Source: an uncultured Prevotella sp. (GTDB taxonomy: Bacteria; Bacteroidota; Bacteroidia; Bacteroidales; Bacteroidaceae). Taken from it: a stretch of DNA of 15,075 bases. The notes under the pieces were generated by a model. That model ran no database searches and was not told the DNA's origin. It saw only the letters and a list, made by a program, of their open reading frames with translations. The stretch's first letter is position 1. The number at the start of each line of letters is the position of its first letter. This document shows positions 1-7,836 of this stretch, in pieces. The stretch covers positions 1-15,075 of the forward strand of contig CAJLYG010000060.1 of assembly GCA_905210845.1 (NCBI GenBank). The letters run 5' to 3'. A program made the translations under genes and the position numbers.

Positions 1-71
1 GAATCCTTCTTCCGTAACCCGCCTTGTTCATAATTGGTTAGAGAGGTCCATAACTCAAGGAAAATAGTTAC

Positions 72-79
72 TATGTTTG
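72..79 (+). promoter_or_regulatory. Lone -7 box upstream of the leader RNA
   Basis: TATGTTTG matches the Bacteroidota -7 consensus TAnnTTTG. The bases 19-20 upstream (about 48-52) do not read TTTG. In IS110 elements the bridge-RNA promoter is reported to be completed only when the ends join in the circular form, so a -7 without its -33 fits. Chance occurrence is possible. Confidence 0.35.
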
Positions 80-250
80 CAACTGCGAACCGACCGGTGT
101 GCTCATTGATACCCTGCGGAGTATAGATTTTTTCGCATTGAGAGACGCGATGAACCTCTCCGCTTCGCTTCGAGAACCCTCGCATATCTCAATGCGATGA
201 AAGGAAAATCTAAAAAAGATGAGTAAAAAGTTGGCACGGTAATAATTGGA
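80..250 (+). ncRNA. Candidate IS110 bridge RNA (structured leader)
   Basis: The leader between a -7-like box (72-79) and the transposase promoter folds strongly. An 11-bp perfect stem joins 133-143 (TCGCATTGAGA) to 187-197 (TCTCAATGCGA). The 43-base interior has further short complementarities: GCGA 147-150 with TCGC 180-183, and TCTC 157-160 with GAGA 172-175. A stem interrupted by internal loops upstream of the transposase is the position and general architecture of bridge RNAs in the IS110 subgroup (IS621 type), where two loops specify target and donor DNA. Boundaries are estimates, and I could not assign the two guide loops because neither end nor the insertion target is intact. It could instead be only a leader hairpin. 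Confidence 0.45.
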
Positions 251-261
251 TTGTATTTTTG
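231..261 (+). promoter_or_regulatory. Putative transposase promoter
   Basis: TATTTTTG at 254-261 matches TAnnTTTG. A weak -33 (TTGG, 231-234) lies 19 bases upstream. The implied leader before the ATG at 307 is about 40 bases. Confidence 0.5.
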
Positions 262-306
262 CAAAATGAAAGAACAATACACAATAACAATTAAAACCGT
301 ACCAAT

Positions 307-1326
307 ATGCAAAGGAACAAAATTTCTTTCAAAGGACAAAATATTTTTATAGGAATCGATGTCCACGCCAGAACTTGGGAGGTCGCAGTGCTGACCGAGT
401 CAGGATTTGCCAAGAGATACTCTCAGGCATCCTCGGCAAAAGTGCTCTTTGACTTTTTGAGAAGAAATTTCCCAGATGGCGAATACCATGCAGTTTATGA
501 GTCGGGCTTCAGCGGCTTCTCCACTTACTACGCCCTCAAGGAATACAATATAGACTGCGTTGTAACACACGCGGCAGATGTTCCCACCACCCAGTACGAG
601 GAGTTGATGAAGACAGACAAGGTTGATGCGCTGAAACTTGCCCGCTCACTTCGTGCGGACGAGATACGCCCGATATACATCCGTGAGCGTGAGAACATAG
701 ACGACCGTTCTGTGTTAAGGATCAGAAAGACAATCCAAACGCAACTCGGCGGTTACAAGTCCCGAGTCAAGCATATGCTCCATAGCAATGGTGTAGAGAT
801 GCCTAAAAGATTCGCAAAGCATGGCACGCACTGGTCACGGGTTTTTATCAAATGGCTTAAGGAAGACGTCACGCTGCTCTCACCGACACGCAAGTCCCTT
901 GACCTTCTCATTATGCAGGTCGAAACCCTGCGGTCAACGTTGCTCACTGCGACAAGAGAGGTGCGTAAGCTCGCCTTGCTTGACAGGTACAAGGACAACT
1001 ACGAGCTGTTGAAGTGCATCCCCGGTATTGGGACTATTGTGGCAATGTCCATACTGACAGAGATCTACGATGTGACAAGATTCAAGAACGAGACCGGTGA
1101 AGTCGATACTCTGATCGAGTCCACGCACAGCAAAACTGATGCAGAAGACGATCAATGCCCCAATGGCCAAGCTAAAGGTCTTCTTGTAGGCAGACATGAA
1201 CTGGAAGTGAGTGCCCTGCATCAAGTTCTTAGAGATGTTGGTATAATACTTCAGGTGCAACCACTTGTCATGGTTGAGCTTGTGCTCATAGACGATACGT
1301 GTCAGGAAGACAGCTGTGAAGAATGA
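307..1326 (+). pseudogene. IS110-family transposase, C-terminally truncated
   Basis: IS110 transposases move DNA with an RNase H-like DEDD domain plus a C-terminal domain supplying a catalytic serine. Residues 1-262 are genuine. The N-terminal domain begins F-I-G-I-D (D18), continues with VYESGFSGF (E65) and has TDKVDALKLA (D104, D107), giving a complete DEDD set. A helical middle leads to the start of the Transposase_20 domain (CIPGIGTIVAMSILTEIYDV, about 237-256). After FKNE (residue 262, base 1092) the frame passes into antisense secDF, so the last 77 residues are meaningless. The catalytic serine region is lost, since family members run to roughly 330-350 residues in this homologous frame. 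The product should be inactive. The start at 307 fits the promoter at 231-261. Confidence 0.85.
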
Positions 1327-3237
1327 GCAGAAGATACCAATGATCCATGTTGTGGCAAAGCCTTGGATAGGCCCTGTACCAAAGATCAGCAGGATGAAAC
1401 CTGTGATCAATGAGGTTACGTTCGAGTCGAAGATGGCAGAGAAGGCATTGCTGTAACCAGCGGCAACGGCTTGTTTCATTCCCTTTCCAGCTCGGAGCTC
1501 CTCCTTGATACGTTCGTAGATCAGCACGTTAGCATCGACAGCCGTACCCAGTGTAAGCACCATACCCGCAATACCACTCATGGTCAATGCCGCCTGGAAT
1601 GACGTTAATATTCCTAAGGTGAAGAAGACATTGCAAACCAAAGCGCCAACGGCAATAGATCCTGGAATGACGTTGTACATCACAAGCATGTAGAGCACCA
1701 ACAGCACTAAGGCGATCACGAATGAAACGATTCCCTCATGAATGGACTGAGCTCCCAATGTAGGTCCTACAACCTCTTCCTGGACGATACGTGCGGGAGC
1801 AGGCATACGACCAGACTTCAGCGTATTTGCCAAGTCTTTCGTATCTTCAATGGTGAAGTTTCCAGAGATGGCAGAGTTTCCGCCGTCAATCTCGCCATTG
1901 ACGCGTGGTGCAGAGTAAACGGCACCATCCAAGACGATAGCAATTGCCTTGCCGACATTTGCCTTGGTCAAAGCTGCCCAACGGCGGGCACCTTCAGAGT
2001 TCATGCTCATTGAAACCTCAGGGGCACCTGTCAGGTTGTTGAACTCATCCTTGGCATCAGTGATCACGTCACCCTCCAGAGGAGCGCGACCGTTTGAAGT
2101 CGTCACTTTCAGGGCATGCAGCTCAAAGATGTTCTTGGCACCTTTGATCATATCTGTGGGCTTAGCGCTCCACAGAAGTTTCAGGTCGGATGGCAACACC
2201 TGCTTGGCAATAGCACCATAGATAATCTTATTGATTGCCGCAGTATCACGGACATTCGCAAAACCAGTCAGGGACAGCTGGCCATTGCCCGTCGTCTGTA
2301 GCATGGAGAGCAGCGGATGTGCTTTCTTTGCAGCAGCGATCTCAGCTTCAGAATTGTTGGCTACACCAGCCTCCAAATCTTTCTTTCCACCTTTGAGCTG
2401 GAACTTAGGCTTTGCCTTTGCCGGACTGTTCTTTTTTACCTCCTTGGTAGCAGTGGAATCCTTAGTCGCAGTTGTGTCAGCCTCAGCTCCGCCATTGGCA
2501 AGGCGGGCATCCAATTGCTGAAGATAAGGAATAACCTCATCAGAATTGTATGTTTCCCAGAATTCCAGATTGGCACTTCCTTGCAGTAACTTACGCATAC
2601 GCTCTGGCTCCTTGATACCCGGCATTTCAACCATGATACGACCTTCCTGTCCTTTCAACTCCTGGATATTCGGCTGTACGACACCGAACTTATCGATACG
2701 AGTGCGGACAACGTTGAAAGAGTTGCTTACGGCAGACTGTACTTCCTCGCGGAGGACTTTCTCCACCTCTGCGTCAGAGCTCTGGGGAGACACTTTCCCT
2801 TGCAACTCCTGGGTGGCAAAGATCTCAGCCAGGCGATGACCAGGCGCATTTTGGTGATAATACTTGATGAACAGAGAGATGAAGTCTGACTGACTCTTCT
2901 CCTCTTCGGCCTTCGCCTCTTTCATCGACTTTGTGAAAGCTGCATCTGTCTTGTGATCAGCCAAATTCTCTACTACATCTGGAACGGAGATCTCAAGGAT
3001 GACATTCATACCGCCTTTCAGGTCAAGACCCAAGCCAATCTGGGTCTCAAGGCACTTCTGGTAAGAGTAGATACCCAGGTACTTGACAGAATCTTTGTAA
3101 TCCTGCTGGGCGATCGGGTCTTTAATCTTAGCAGCCTGGCTGTCGTAATAGCGCGTGGCTATTGGGAATGACAGGTAGAACAGACATACCAGTGTCAGCA
3201 AGACGGCTGTAAAAATTACAATTCCTTTGTTACGCAT
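934..3237 (-). CDS. secDF: SecDF protein export membrane protein, truncated in SecF
   Basis: SecDF assists SecYEG late in protein export, using proton flow to pull substrates into the periplasm. Bacteroidota carry SecD and SecF as one chain of about 1000 residues. Here residues 1-715 are homologous. A membrane helix lies at about 7-27, the SecD motif LDLKGG at 71-76, and the periplasmic P1 domain carries a K/T/A-rich low-complexity insert at about 251-290. The SecD membrane bundle starts near 503 and includes AVDANVLIYERIKEE at 566-580, containing the conserved membrane aspartate. SecF begins near 670 and reaches IDFTG at 711-715, where G-R-N would be expected next. There the reading passes at about base 1093 into antisense IS110 sequence, so the last 52 codons are spurious. 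The SecF periplasmic domain and five helices are absent. Whether the genome is really broken here or the contig is chimeric cannot be decided from the window. Confidence 0.9.
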   Translation of the reverse strand: MRNKGIVIFTAVLLTLVCLFYLSFPIATRYYDSQAAKIKDPIAQQDYKDSVKYLGIYSYQKCLETQIGLGLDLKGGMNVILEISVPDVVENLADHKTDAAFTKSMKEAKAEEEKSQSDFISLFIKYYHQNAPGHRLAEIFATQELQGKVSPQSSDAEVEKVLREEVQSAVSNSFNVVRTRIDKFGVVQPNIQELKGQEGRIMVEMPGIKEPERMRKLLQGSANLEFWETYNSDEVIPYLQQLDARLANGGAEADTTATKDSTATKEVKKNSPAKAKPKFQLKGGKKDLEAGVANNSEAEIAAAKKAHPLLSMLQTTGNGQLSLTGFANVRDTAAINKIIYGAIAKQVLPSDLKLLWSAKPTDMIKGAKNIFELHALKVTTSNGRAPLEGDVITDAKDEFNNLTGAPEVSMSMNSEGARRWAALTKANVGKAIAIVLDGAVYSAPRVNGEIDGGNSAISGNFTIEDTKDLANTLKSGRMPAPARIVQEEVVGPTLGAQSIHEGIVSFVIALVLLVLYMLVMYNVIPGSIAVGALVCNVFFTLGILTSFQAALTMSGIAGMVLTLGTAVDANVLIYERIKEELRAGKGMKQAVAAGYSNAFSAIFDSNVTSLITGFILLIFGTGPIQGFATTWIIGIFCSFFTAVFLTRIVYEHKLNHDKWLHLKYYTNISKNLMQGTHFQFMSAYKKTFSLAIGALIVFCISFAVRGLDQSIDFTGLVLESCHIVDLCQYGHCHNSPNTGDALQQLVVVLVPVKQGELTHLSCRSEQR

Positions 3238-3281
3238 TTTTGTTTATTTTGTTTTTAATTATTATTTTCTATATAGACGTG

Positions 3282-3313
3282 CAAAGATAAGCATTTTTTC
3301 ACACTATGGAAAA
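3282..3313 (-). promoter_or_regulatory. Putative secDF promoter
   Basis: On the minus strand TATCTTTG (3282-3289) matches TAnnTTTG, with a T-rich -33 (TTTTC, 3309-3313) about 20 bases upstream. It gives secDF a leader of about 40 bases and separates it transcriptionally from the preceding gene. Confidence 0.6.
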
Positions 3314-3338
3314 TTTATAGCATTTTATTATTCAATTT

Positions 3339-4421
3339 TTAAGGTTTTGCCCGCTTTTTTATCCAACAATAGATGGGATAATGGTCAGATGTGGAAATTT
3401 TGGTATCCACTTTGCACTTAAAAGGCTTCAAGTCTTTGGAGCAGATGATGTTGTCTATGCGGACATAAAAGCCTCCTCGATGGTAGGAAATGCCAGGACC
3501 GTTTCCGGTTTCAACATAGCAATCGGTAAGTCCTTTGGCTATTGTCCGATGGGCATAGGATAGGGGACCATCGTTGAAATCCCCACAGCAGATGATGCTC
3601 ATCTTTTTGTGATCCTGGATATATCGCGCCACAGCCTCTGCTTGCGGTGCGCGTATTGCACTGGCTTTGCCCAATTTGTCAATCAGGCGTTGAGATTCGT
3701 GCTGGGATTCTTTCCGATTCAGGTTGCCTTTTATCAGGTTCTTAAACTGCGCTTTATCCTCGATAGATAGTCCTGTCGTCTCTAAATGATTGTTGATGAC
3801 AAGAACGGTATCACCTTCAATATCCAATTTGAACGCTGCGCTTAGATTGCCTTTTGAGGCATAATCGATTTTTTCCTGTCCAAGGATAGGATATTTGCTG
3901 AAGATAGAGAGTCTCTCTTTCCCGGGTGAATCAGCAGAGGCCTGATATGGAAACTGCTTTTTCATCATAGAGTCGACTTCCTCGGGTTTCCCACTGGAGG
4001 CTTCTTGCAAGCATACAATGTCAGCATGTTGCTGGAGAATGTAGTCTAAAATGGCTGTCCTTCCATTCTCAACCTCTTGTCCTTCAGCAAAATGCCAAAC
4101 GTTATAAGAGAGAACCTTCAGTGCTCCTTTTGGAGGATCTTTTGGGATATTAAGGGGAAAGAATGTACGGATGGGAGCATAGCAAATTAGAAAACCGGCA
4201 ATGGGAATGATGGCTCCTTTCAGTCGAAAGATGATCCAAAAGACCAAAAATCCCATATTGATGAGAAGGAAAGCAGGGAAGGTAAGACCGAGATTTGCTA
4301 TCATGGGGTGTCGGACTGGGTTTAGGTAACCCGAATAGCCGATGACGAGCATGATAAGAATGGTTGCTATGTTTGCACCAGCGACCATTTGCAGCGTAAA
4401 CTTCTTCAGTTGGCGGATCAT
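3339..4421 (-). CDS. Membrane-anchored endonuclease/exonuclease/phosphatase-family protein
   Basis: This 360-residue protein has three N-terminal membrane segments (about 12-30, 43-64, 68-88) and an endonuclease/exonuclease/phosphatase (EEP) domain from about 100 to the end. The full metal-dependent phosphodiesterase set is visible: N107 (LSYNVWHF), E140 (CLQEA), H212 (NNHLE), D281 and N283 (CGDFND), D323 (RIDNI), and D346-H347 (SDHYPI). The fold covers nucleases, inositol phosphatases and sphingomyelinases; the substrate cannot be read from sequence. The membrane anchor suggests a lipid-linked or envelope substrate rather than DNA repair, but that is inference. Its ATG shares one base with the stop of the rhomboid gene upstream (TAATG), implying coupled translation. 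Homologues are common in Bacteroidota beside this rhomboid. Confidence 0.88.
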   Translation of the reverse strand: MIRQLKKFTLQMVAGANIATILIMLVIGYSGYLNPVRHPMIANLGLTFPAFLLINMGFLVFWIIFRLKGAIIPIAGFLICYAPIRTFFPLNIPKDPPKGALKVLSYNVWHFAEGQEVENGRTAILDYILQQHADIVCLQEASSGKPEEVDSMMKKQFPYQASADSPGKERLSIFSKYPILGQEKIDYASKGNLSAAFKLDIEGDTVLVINNHLETTGLSIEDKAQFKNLIKGNLNRKESQHESQRLIDKLGKASAIRAPQAEAVARYIQDHKKMSIICCGDFNDGPLSYAHRTIAKGLTDCYVETGNGPGISYHRGGFYVRIDNIICSKDLKPFKCKVDTKISTSDHYPIYCWIKKRAKP

Positions 4422-5347
4422 TACTTCTTGCTTTGGTCGAAGAGTTTCTGTTTTTCCTCTTTGGTCAGGCTGTCATAGCCACTTCTTCGGATTTTGTCCA
4501 AGATATGGTCTATTTCTTCTTGCTCTGCTTTTCTCCGTGCATTGTAATTCCAGTCAGTATCCCTTTCCTGGTCCCAGTTACCTGCGTCCTTCCCGGAGGT
4601 CCCATGTGTTTTCTGTTCCCATTTGTCTTGCATGCGCGAGAAAAACCTTTTAGCATCCATTTTTCCTACTGCCTCGTAGCTGTTAGGATGCTTCTGCCAA
4701 TAACGAATGAGGAAGAAGCCAAAGAGCATGCCTCCCAGATGAGCTAAATGGGCGACATTACTGCTGACACTCCACGCAGACACGAACTCTATGACAATCG
4801 ATGCCAAGACCATCCATTTCGCCTTGATAGGGATCGGAATGGGGATGATAAAGAGCTTTTCGTTAGGGAATAGCATTCCGAAAGCCAGTAAAAGCGCATA
4901 GATCGCACCAGAGGCACCCACAGTAGTCAGGGAATTCAGCTGGCCAGATAATTGCTGCATCACGGCAAAGGAGTCAGCAAGGCTAAGTGCCTGTTGGTTG
5001 TTGAGGAGGAAATATACATAAAAGTATTGGGATATCTCTTGTAGGATACCAGCCCCTAACCCACAGAAAATGTAATAAAAAAGGAATCTTTTTTCTCCGA
5101 ATGTTCTTTCAATAACTGCACCAAACATCCATAGCATGAACATATTCATGATGATATGTTCCCAACCTGCATGCATGAACATGTAGGTAAATAATTGATA
5201 GATGTGGAAATCTGATGCCATGAAGAAGTGCAGGCCAAACAAATCGTTTAAGTCAACACCCATTGCAGGCTTGAGGGCTATCATCGCCAGGAAAGCCAGG
5301 AAGTTGATGATCAGCAGATTTTTGGTAACTGTTGGAATATTGCGCAT
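4421..5347 (-). CDS. Rhomboid-family intramembrane serine protease
   Basis: Rhomboids cleave membrane-protein helices within the bilayer. The 308-residue protein has six or so hydrophobic segments between about 10 and 215. It shows a conserved asparagine in HIIMNMF (N68), the catalytic serine in GASGAIYALL (S146) and the catalytic histidine in AHLAHLGG (H203), a complete Ser-His dyad. A charged cytoplasmic tail of about 90 residues follows and ends in a short helical domain (DHILDKIRRSGYDSLTKEEK), typical of Bacteroidota rhomboids (DUF6576-like). It is first in a two-gene unit with the EEP-fold gene. The substrate is unknown. A -7-like box lies upstream at 5382-5389. Confidence 0.92.
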   Translation of the reverse strand: MRNIPTVTKNLLIINFLAFLAMIALKPAMGVDLNDLFGLHFFMASDFHIYQLFTYMFMHAGWEHIIMNMFMLWMFGAVIERTFGEKRFLFYYIFCGLGAGILQEISQYFYVYFLLNNQQALSLADSFAVMQQLSGQLNSLTTVGASGAIYALLLAFGMLFPNEKLFIIPIPIPIKAKWMVLASIVIEFVSAWSVSSNVAHLAHLGGMLFGFFLIRYWQKHPNSYEAVGKMDAKRFFSRMQDKWEQKTHGTSGKDAGNWDQERDTDWNYNARRKAEQEEIDHILDKIRRSGYDSLTKEEKQKLFDQSKK

Positions 5348-5381
5348 ATGTAGAAATATTAACTTATCGATAAATCAGGCG

Positions 5382-5389
5382 CAAAATTA
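5382..5389 (-). promoter_or_regulatory. Putative -7 box for the rhomboid gene
   Basis: Minus-strand TAATTTTG matches TAnnTTTG and is about 35 bases from the start codon. No TTTG is seen at -33, so support is partial. It is divergent from the hup promoter. Confidence 0.4.
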
Positions 5390-5471
5390 CGAAAAAATCC
5401 CGTTATATAGCATGAAATGAGACCTTTAAGCACAATTTTTCCAAATTTTCTTCACTTTTTTTTATTTTTTG

Positions 5472-5502
5472 TTTGATTTGTGAAATGAATACCCTATATT
5501 TG
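5472..5502 (+). promoter_or_regulatory. hup promoter
   Basis: TTTG (5472-5475), 19 bases, then TATATTTG (5495-5502): a full match to the Bacteroidota promoter. The leader to the ATG at 5555 would be about 45 bases and is A/T-rich, as is usual for strongly translated genes in this phylum. Confidence 0.75.
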
Positions 5503-5554
5503 TCCACGGATAAGGAAAGATGTTTTACAAATAATCATTTAATAATTCAAAATT

Positions 5555-5827
5555 ATGAACAAGACAGAATTGATTGACAAGATTGCAGCTGGTTCAGGTC
5601 TGAGCAAGGCTGACGCAAAGAAGGCATTGGACGCTACAGTTAATGCACTGAAAGAGGCTCTCGTAGCTGGTGATAAGGTTCAGCTGATTGGATTTGGTAC
5701 CTTCAGCGTTTCTGAGCGTCCTGCTCGTCAGGGAATCAACCCTGCAACGAAAGAGAAGATACAGATCGCTGCAAAGAAGGTTGCTAAGTTCAAGGCAGGT
5801 GCCGAACTGACAGATGCTATTAAATAA
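5555..5827 (+). CDS. hup: DNA-binding protein HU
   Basis: This is a 90-residue HU-type nucleoid protein, which binds and bends DNA as a dimer. It has the standard length. An N-terminal helical dimerisation part (MNKTELIDKIAAGSGLSKAD) is followed by the strand signature IGFGTFSVSERPARQGINP (residues about 45-63), which includes the R-P-A-R-x-G-x-N-P arm that enters the minor groove with its conserved proline. The C-terminus is lysine-rich. It stands alone with its own strong promoter and terminator. Bacteroidota often hold several HU/IHF copies, so the exact paralogue cannot be named. Confidence 0.96.
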   Translation: MNKTELIDKIAAGSGLSKADAKKALDATVNALKEALVAGDKVQLIGFGTFSVSERPARQGINPATKEKIQIAAKKVAKFKAGAELTDAIK

Positions 5828-5851
5828 TTGTAAATAATTATTCAAAGCAAT

Positions 5852-5880
5852 AAAGGCGATCCTTCTGGGTCGCCTTTTTT
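5852..5880 (+). terminator. hup terminator, probably bidirectional
   Basis: Stem AAAGGCGA (5852-5859) pairs with TCGCCTTT (5870-5877) across a 10-base loop and ends in a run of T. On the minus strand it also ends in a T-rich stretch, so it can stop kduD transcription, whose stop codon lies 40 bases away. Confidence 0.88.
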
Positions 5881-5919
5881 GCTTATCCAGCATGTGTATG
5901 TCTAAGGAGGAACTTTGTT

Positions 5920-6726
5920 CTATTTAGGTTGCTTGCCAATATATGCCAGGATACCACCATCAACATAAAGGATATGTCCATTGACAAAGTCGCTGGCATC
6001 GGAAGCCAGGAAGACAGCGGGTCCCATGAGATCTTCTGGAGTTCCCCAGCGGGCTGCCGGCGTCTTGGACACGATGAAGCTGTCGAAAGGATGCCGACTT
6101 CCATCCGGTTGCCGCTCACGCAAAGGAGCAGTCTGTGGGGTTGCAATATACCCAGGACCGATACCGTTGCACTGGATGTTATACTCCCCAAATTCTGAGC
6201 AGATATTCCTTGTTAGCATTTTCAGTCCACCTTTAGCAGCAGCATAGGCACTGACGGTCTCTCGTCCAAGTTCGCTCATCATGGAGCAGATATTGATGAT
6301 CTTGCCATGCCCTTTCTTCTTCATCCCAGGAATCACTGCCTTACTGACGATAAAAGGGGCGTTCAGGTCGATGTCTATGACTTGCCGGAAATCGGCTACG
6401 CTCATTTCCTCCATTGGGATGCGCTTGATAATACCGGCATTGTTGACTAAAATGTCGATCACTCCCAATTCCTTTTCGACTTTTGCTACTAAGTCTTTTA
6501 CTTGTTCTTCATCGGTAACGTCTGCAATATAGCCTTTGGCATCAATGCCTTTTGCCTTATAATCTTCCAATGCCTGGTCCAAGTGCTTTTGGCTACGACA
6601 GTTGAATGCGATCTTGGCTCCTGCTTGTGCGAAGGCTTCTGCAATGGCGAAGCCAATACCATACGCAGCACCGGTTACCAGTGCCACTTTCCCTTCGAGG
6701 GAAAATCTCTTAGAAAATGTGTCCAT
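5920..6726 (-). CDS. kduD: 2-dehydro-3-deoxy-D-gluconate 5-dehydrogenase (SDR)
   Basis: KduD reduces 3-deoxy-D-glycero-2,5-hexodiulosonate to 2-keto-3-deoxygluconate with NAD(P)H, the step after KduI in breakdown of unsaturated uronates from pectin or other uronic-acid polysaccharides. It is a 268-residue classical short-chain dehydrogenase. The nucleotide motif TGAAYGIG is at 18-25 and NNAG at 95-98, with N122, S148, Y161 and K165 as the catalytic tetrad (YAAAK). The C-terminal VDGG is at 255-258. Many SDRs are misnamed gluconate 5-dehydrogenase, but placement 19 bases after kduI supports kduD. The rest of the pathway (kdgK, kdgA, lyases) is not in the window. Confidence 0.9.
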   Translation of the reverse strand: MDTFSKRFSLEGKVALVTGAAYGIGFAIAEAFAQAGAKIAFNCRSQKHLDQALEDYKAKGIDAKGYIADVTDEEQVKDLVAKVEKELGVIDILVNNAGIIKRIPMEEMSVADFRQVIDIDLNAPFIVSKAVIPGMKKKGHGKIINICSMMSELGRETVSAYAAAKGGLKMLTRNICSEFGEYNIQCNGIGPGYIATPQTAPLRERQPDGSRHPFDSFIVSKTPAARWGTPEDLMGPAVFLASDASDFVNGHILYVDGGILAYIGKQPK

Positions 6727-6745
6727 TTTGGTTTGTTTAATGTAA

Positions 6746-7591
6746 TTATTTTAAGTCTGTTATCTCAAAGAAATCCTGGTCTCCATAATCGAGGTTCTCA
6801 CCTCCCATGCCCCAGATGAAGGTATAGTTATGGGTACCTGCTGCACTGTGGATGCTCCATTCCGGTGATAATACTGCCTGCTGGTCTTGCATCCAGATAT
6901 GGCGAGTCTCTTGGGGTTGGCCCATGAAATGGGAAACGGCTTGTCCCTTTGGTACTTCAAAATAGAAGTAAGCTTCCATCCTGCGGCTGTGTATATGGGC
7001 GGGCATGGTATTCCACACAGAGCCGGGTGCAAGTTCCGTCATTCCCATTTGCAATTGGCAAGTGGGCAAAACTTGGTTGACCAACATCTTGTTGATCGTG
7101 CGTTCGTTACTCATTTCCAATGATCCTAAATGAACCTGGATGGCATCTGCTTTTGTCACCTTACGGTTAGGATATGCGCAGTGCGCTGTGGCACTGTTGA
7201 AATAGAACCGGGCGGGATGACGGGCATCCTTGCTTGAAAACACGATGTCGCGGTCACCTTTTCCTATATATAATGCGTCCTTATAGCCCAGGACGAACGT
7301 CTCATCTCCTACAGCTACAGTGCCTTCTCCCTCTCCAATATTGAAGATCCCGACCTCACGTCTGGTAGTAAAGTAAGGAGCTTTCAAAGGATCTATTGCC
7401 TCTAATGGTAAAGACTCGTCAATAGGCAGTGCTCCGCCCACGATCATGCGGTCGTACATGGAATATACCAAGTTGACCTCATCTTTACAGAAAAGGGACT
7501 CGATCAGGAAATCCTGCCTTAAACGGCTGGTATCATAACTCTTGGCATCCAAAGGATGTGCAGCGTATCTAAACTCATAATTTGTCTTCAT
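6746..7591 (-). CDS. kduI: 5-dehydro-4-deoxy-D-glucuronate isomerase
   Basis: KduI isomerises 5-dehydro-4-deoxy-D-glucuronate, the product of polysaccharide lyases and unsaturated glucuronyl hydrolases, to the 2,5-diketo acid used by KduD. The protein has 281 residues, close to the E. coli enzyme (278). It is a bicupin with zinc ligands visible in HIHSRRMEAYFYF (H199, H201, E206) and WSIHSAAGTHNY (H248). These lie three residues on from the E. coli ligands, as I recall them. It is the first gene of a two-gene operon with kduD and has a good promoter at 7639-7669. Confidence 0.95.
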   Translation of the reverse strand: MKTNYEFRYAAHPLDAKSYDTSRLRQDFLIESLFCKDEVNLVYSMYDRMIVGGALPIDESLPLEAIDPLKAPYFTTRREVGIFNIGEGEGTVAVGDETFVLGYKDALYIGKGDRDIVFSSKDARHPARFYFNSATAHCAYPNRKVTKADAIQVHLGSLEMSNERTINKMLVNQVLPTCQLQMGMTELAPGSVWNTMPAHIHSRRMEAYFYFEVPKGQAVSHFMGQPQETRHIWMQDQQAVLSPEWSIHSAAGTHNYTFIWGMGGENLDYGDQDFFEITDLK

Positions 7592-7638
7592 GATAAAAAT
7601 CTGTTTTAGTTGGTGACCTCTTCAGAAGCTACCTGCTG

Positions 7639-7669
7639 CAAAGATACAGCAAATCGAGGGAAATACAAA
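7639..7669 (-). promoter_or_regulatory. kduI-kduD promoter
   Basis: On the minus strand, TTTG (7666-7669), 19 bases, then TATCTTTG (7639-7646), matching the Bacteroidota consensus. The leader is about 40 bases. An odd palindrome lies about 30 bases further upstream (7701-7713). Confidence 0.7.
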
Positions 7670-7700
7670 ATAAATATCGATTATTTTATTTATATTTCCA

Positions 7701-7713
7701 AGGCACGGTGCCT
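7701..7713. repeat. Palindrome, possible operator of the kdu operon
   Basis: AGGCAC-G-GTGCCT is a perfect 6+6 inverted repeat around one base, located upstream of the kduI -33 box. Its position suits a regulator site, but no matching regulator is in the window. It may be chance. Confidence 0.3.
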
Positions 7714-7828
7714 CTTGCCAAGGATGTAAATTGACCGTACACGATGAAAAAAGGGTAGACAATTGGGGAAAGACTTCAATTTTGAGATAAAAATGCGGAT
7801 GAAACATGGCAAAGCCAAAACATTTTCT

Positions 7829-7836
7829 TATATTTG
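7829..7836 (+). promoter_or_regulatory. Putative -7 box of the membrane regulator gene
   Basis: TATATTTG matches TAnnTTTG. No TTTG appears at the -33 position, which suggests a weak or activated promoter. The leader to 7906 would be about 60 bases. Confidence 0.45.

Larger units (their letters stand above)
1..1092 (+). mobile_element. IS110-family insertion sequence, right part missing
   Basis: An IS110-type element is represented by a non-coding leader of up to about 300 bases and a DEDD transposase gene broken at about 1092. IS110 elements lack conventional terminal inverted repeats, and I see none. The left end is therefore not fixed; I place it loosely between 40 and 72, because a promoter -7 box at 72-79 has no -33 partner here, as expected if that partner lies in the right end of the circular form. 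No right end is present: transposase sequence passes directly into antisense secDF sequence. Positions 1 to about 40 may be flanking DNA and contain nothing I recognise. Confidence 0.75.

Noticed and set aside
147..201. Short direct repeat GCGATGAA (147-154 and 194-201) as a possible CRISPR or tandem repeat
   Set aside because: There are only two 8-base copies, one overlapping the hairpin stem, with no spacer periodicity.
934..1092. C-terminal extension of SecDF (LVLESCHIVDL onwards)
   Set aside because: It is the reverse strand of the IS110 transposase gene and has no resemblance to SecF, which should continue G-R-N after IDFTG.
1093..1326. C-terminal part of the transposase frame
   Set aside because: It is antisense to secDF; homology to IS110 transposases ends at residue 262.
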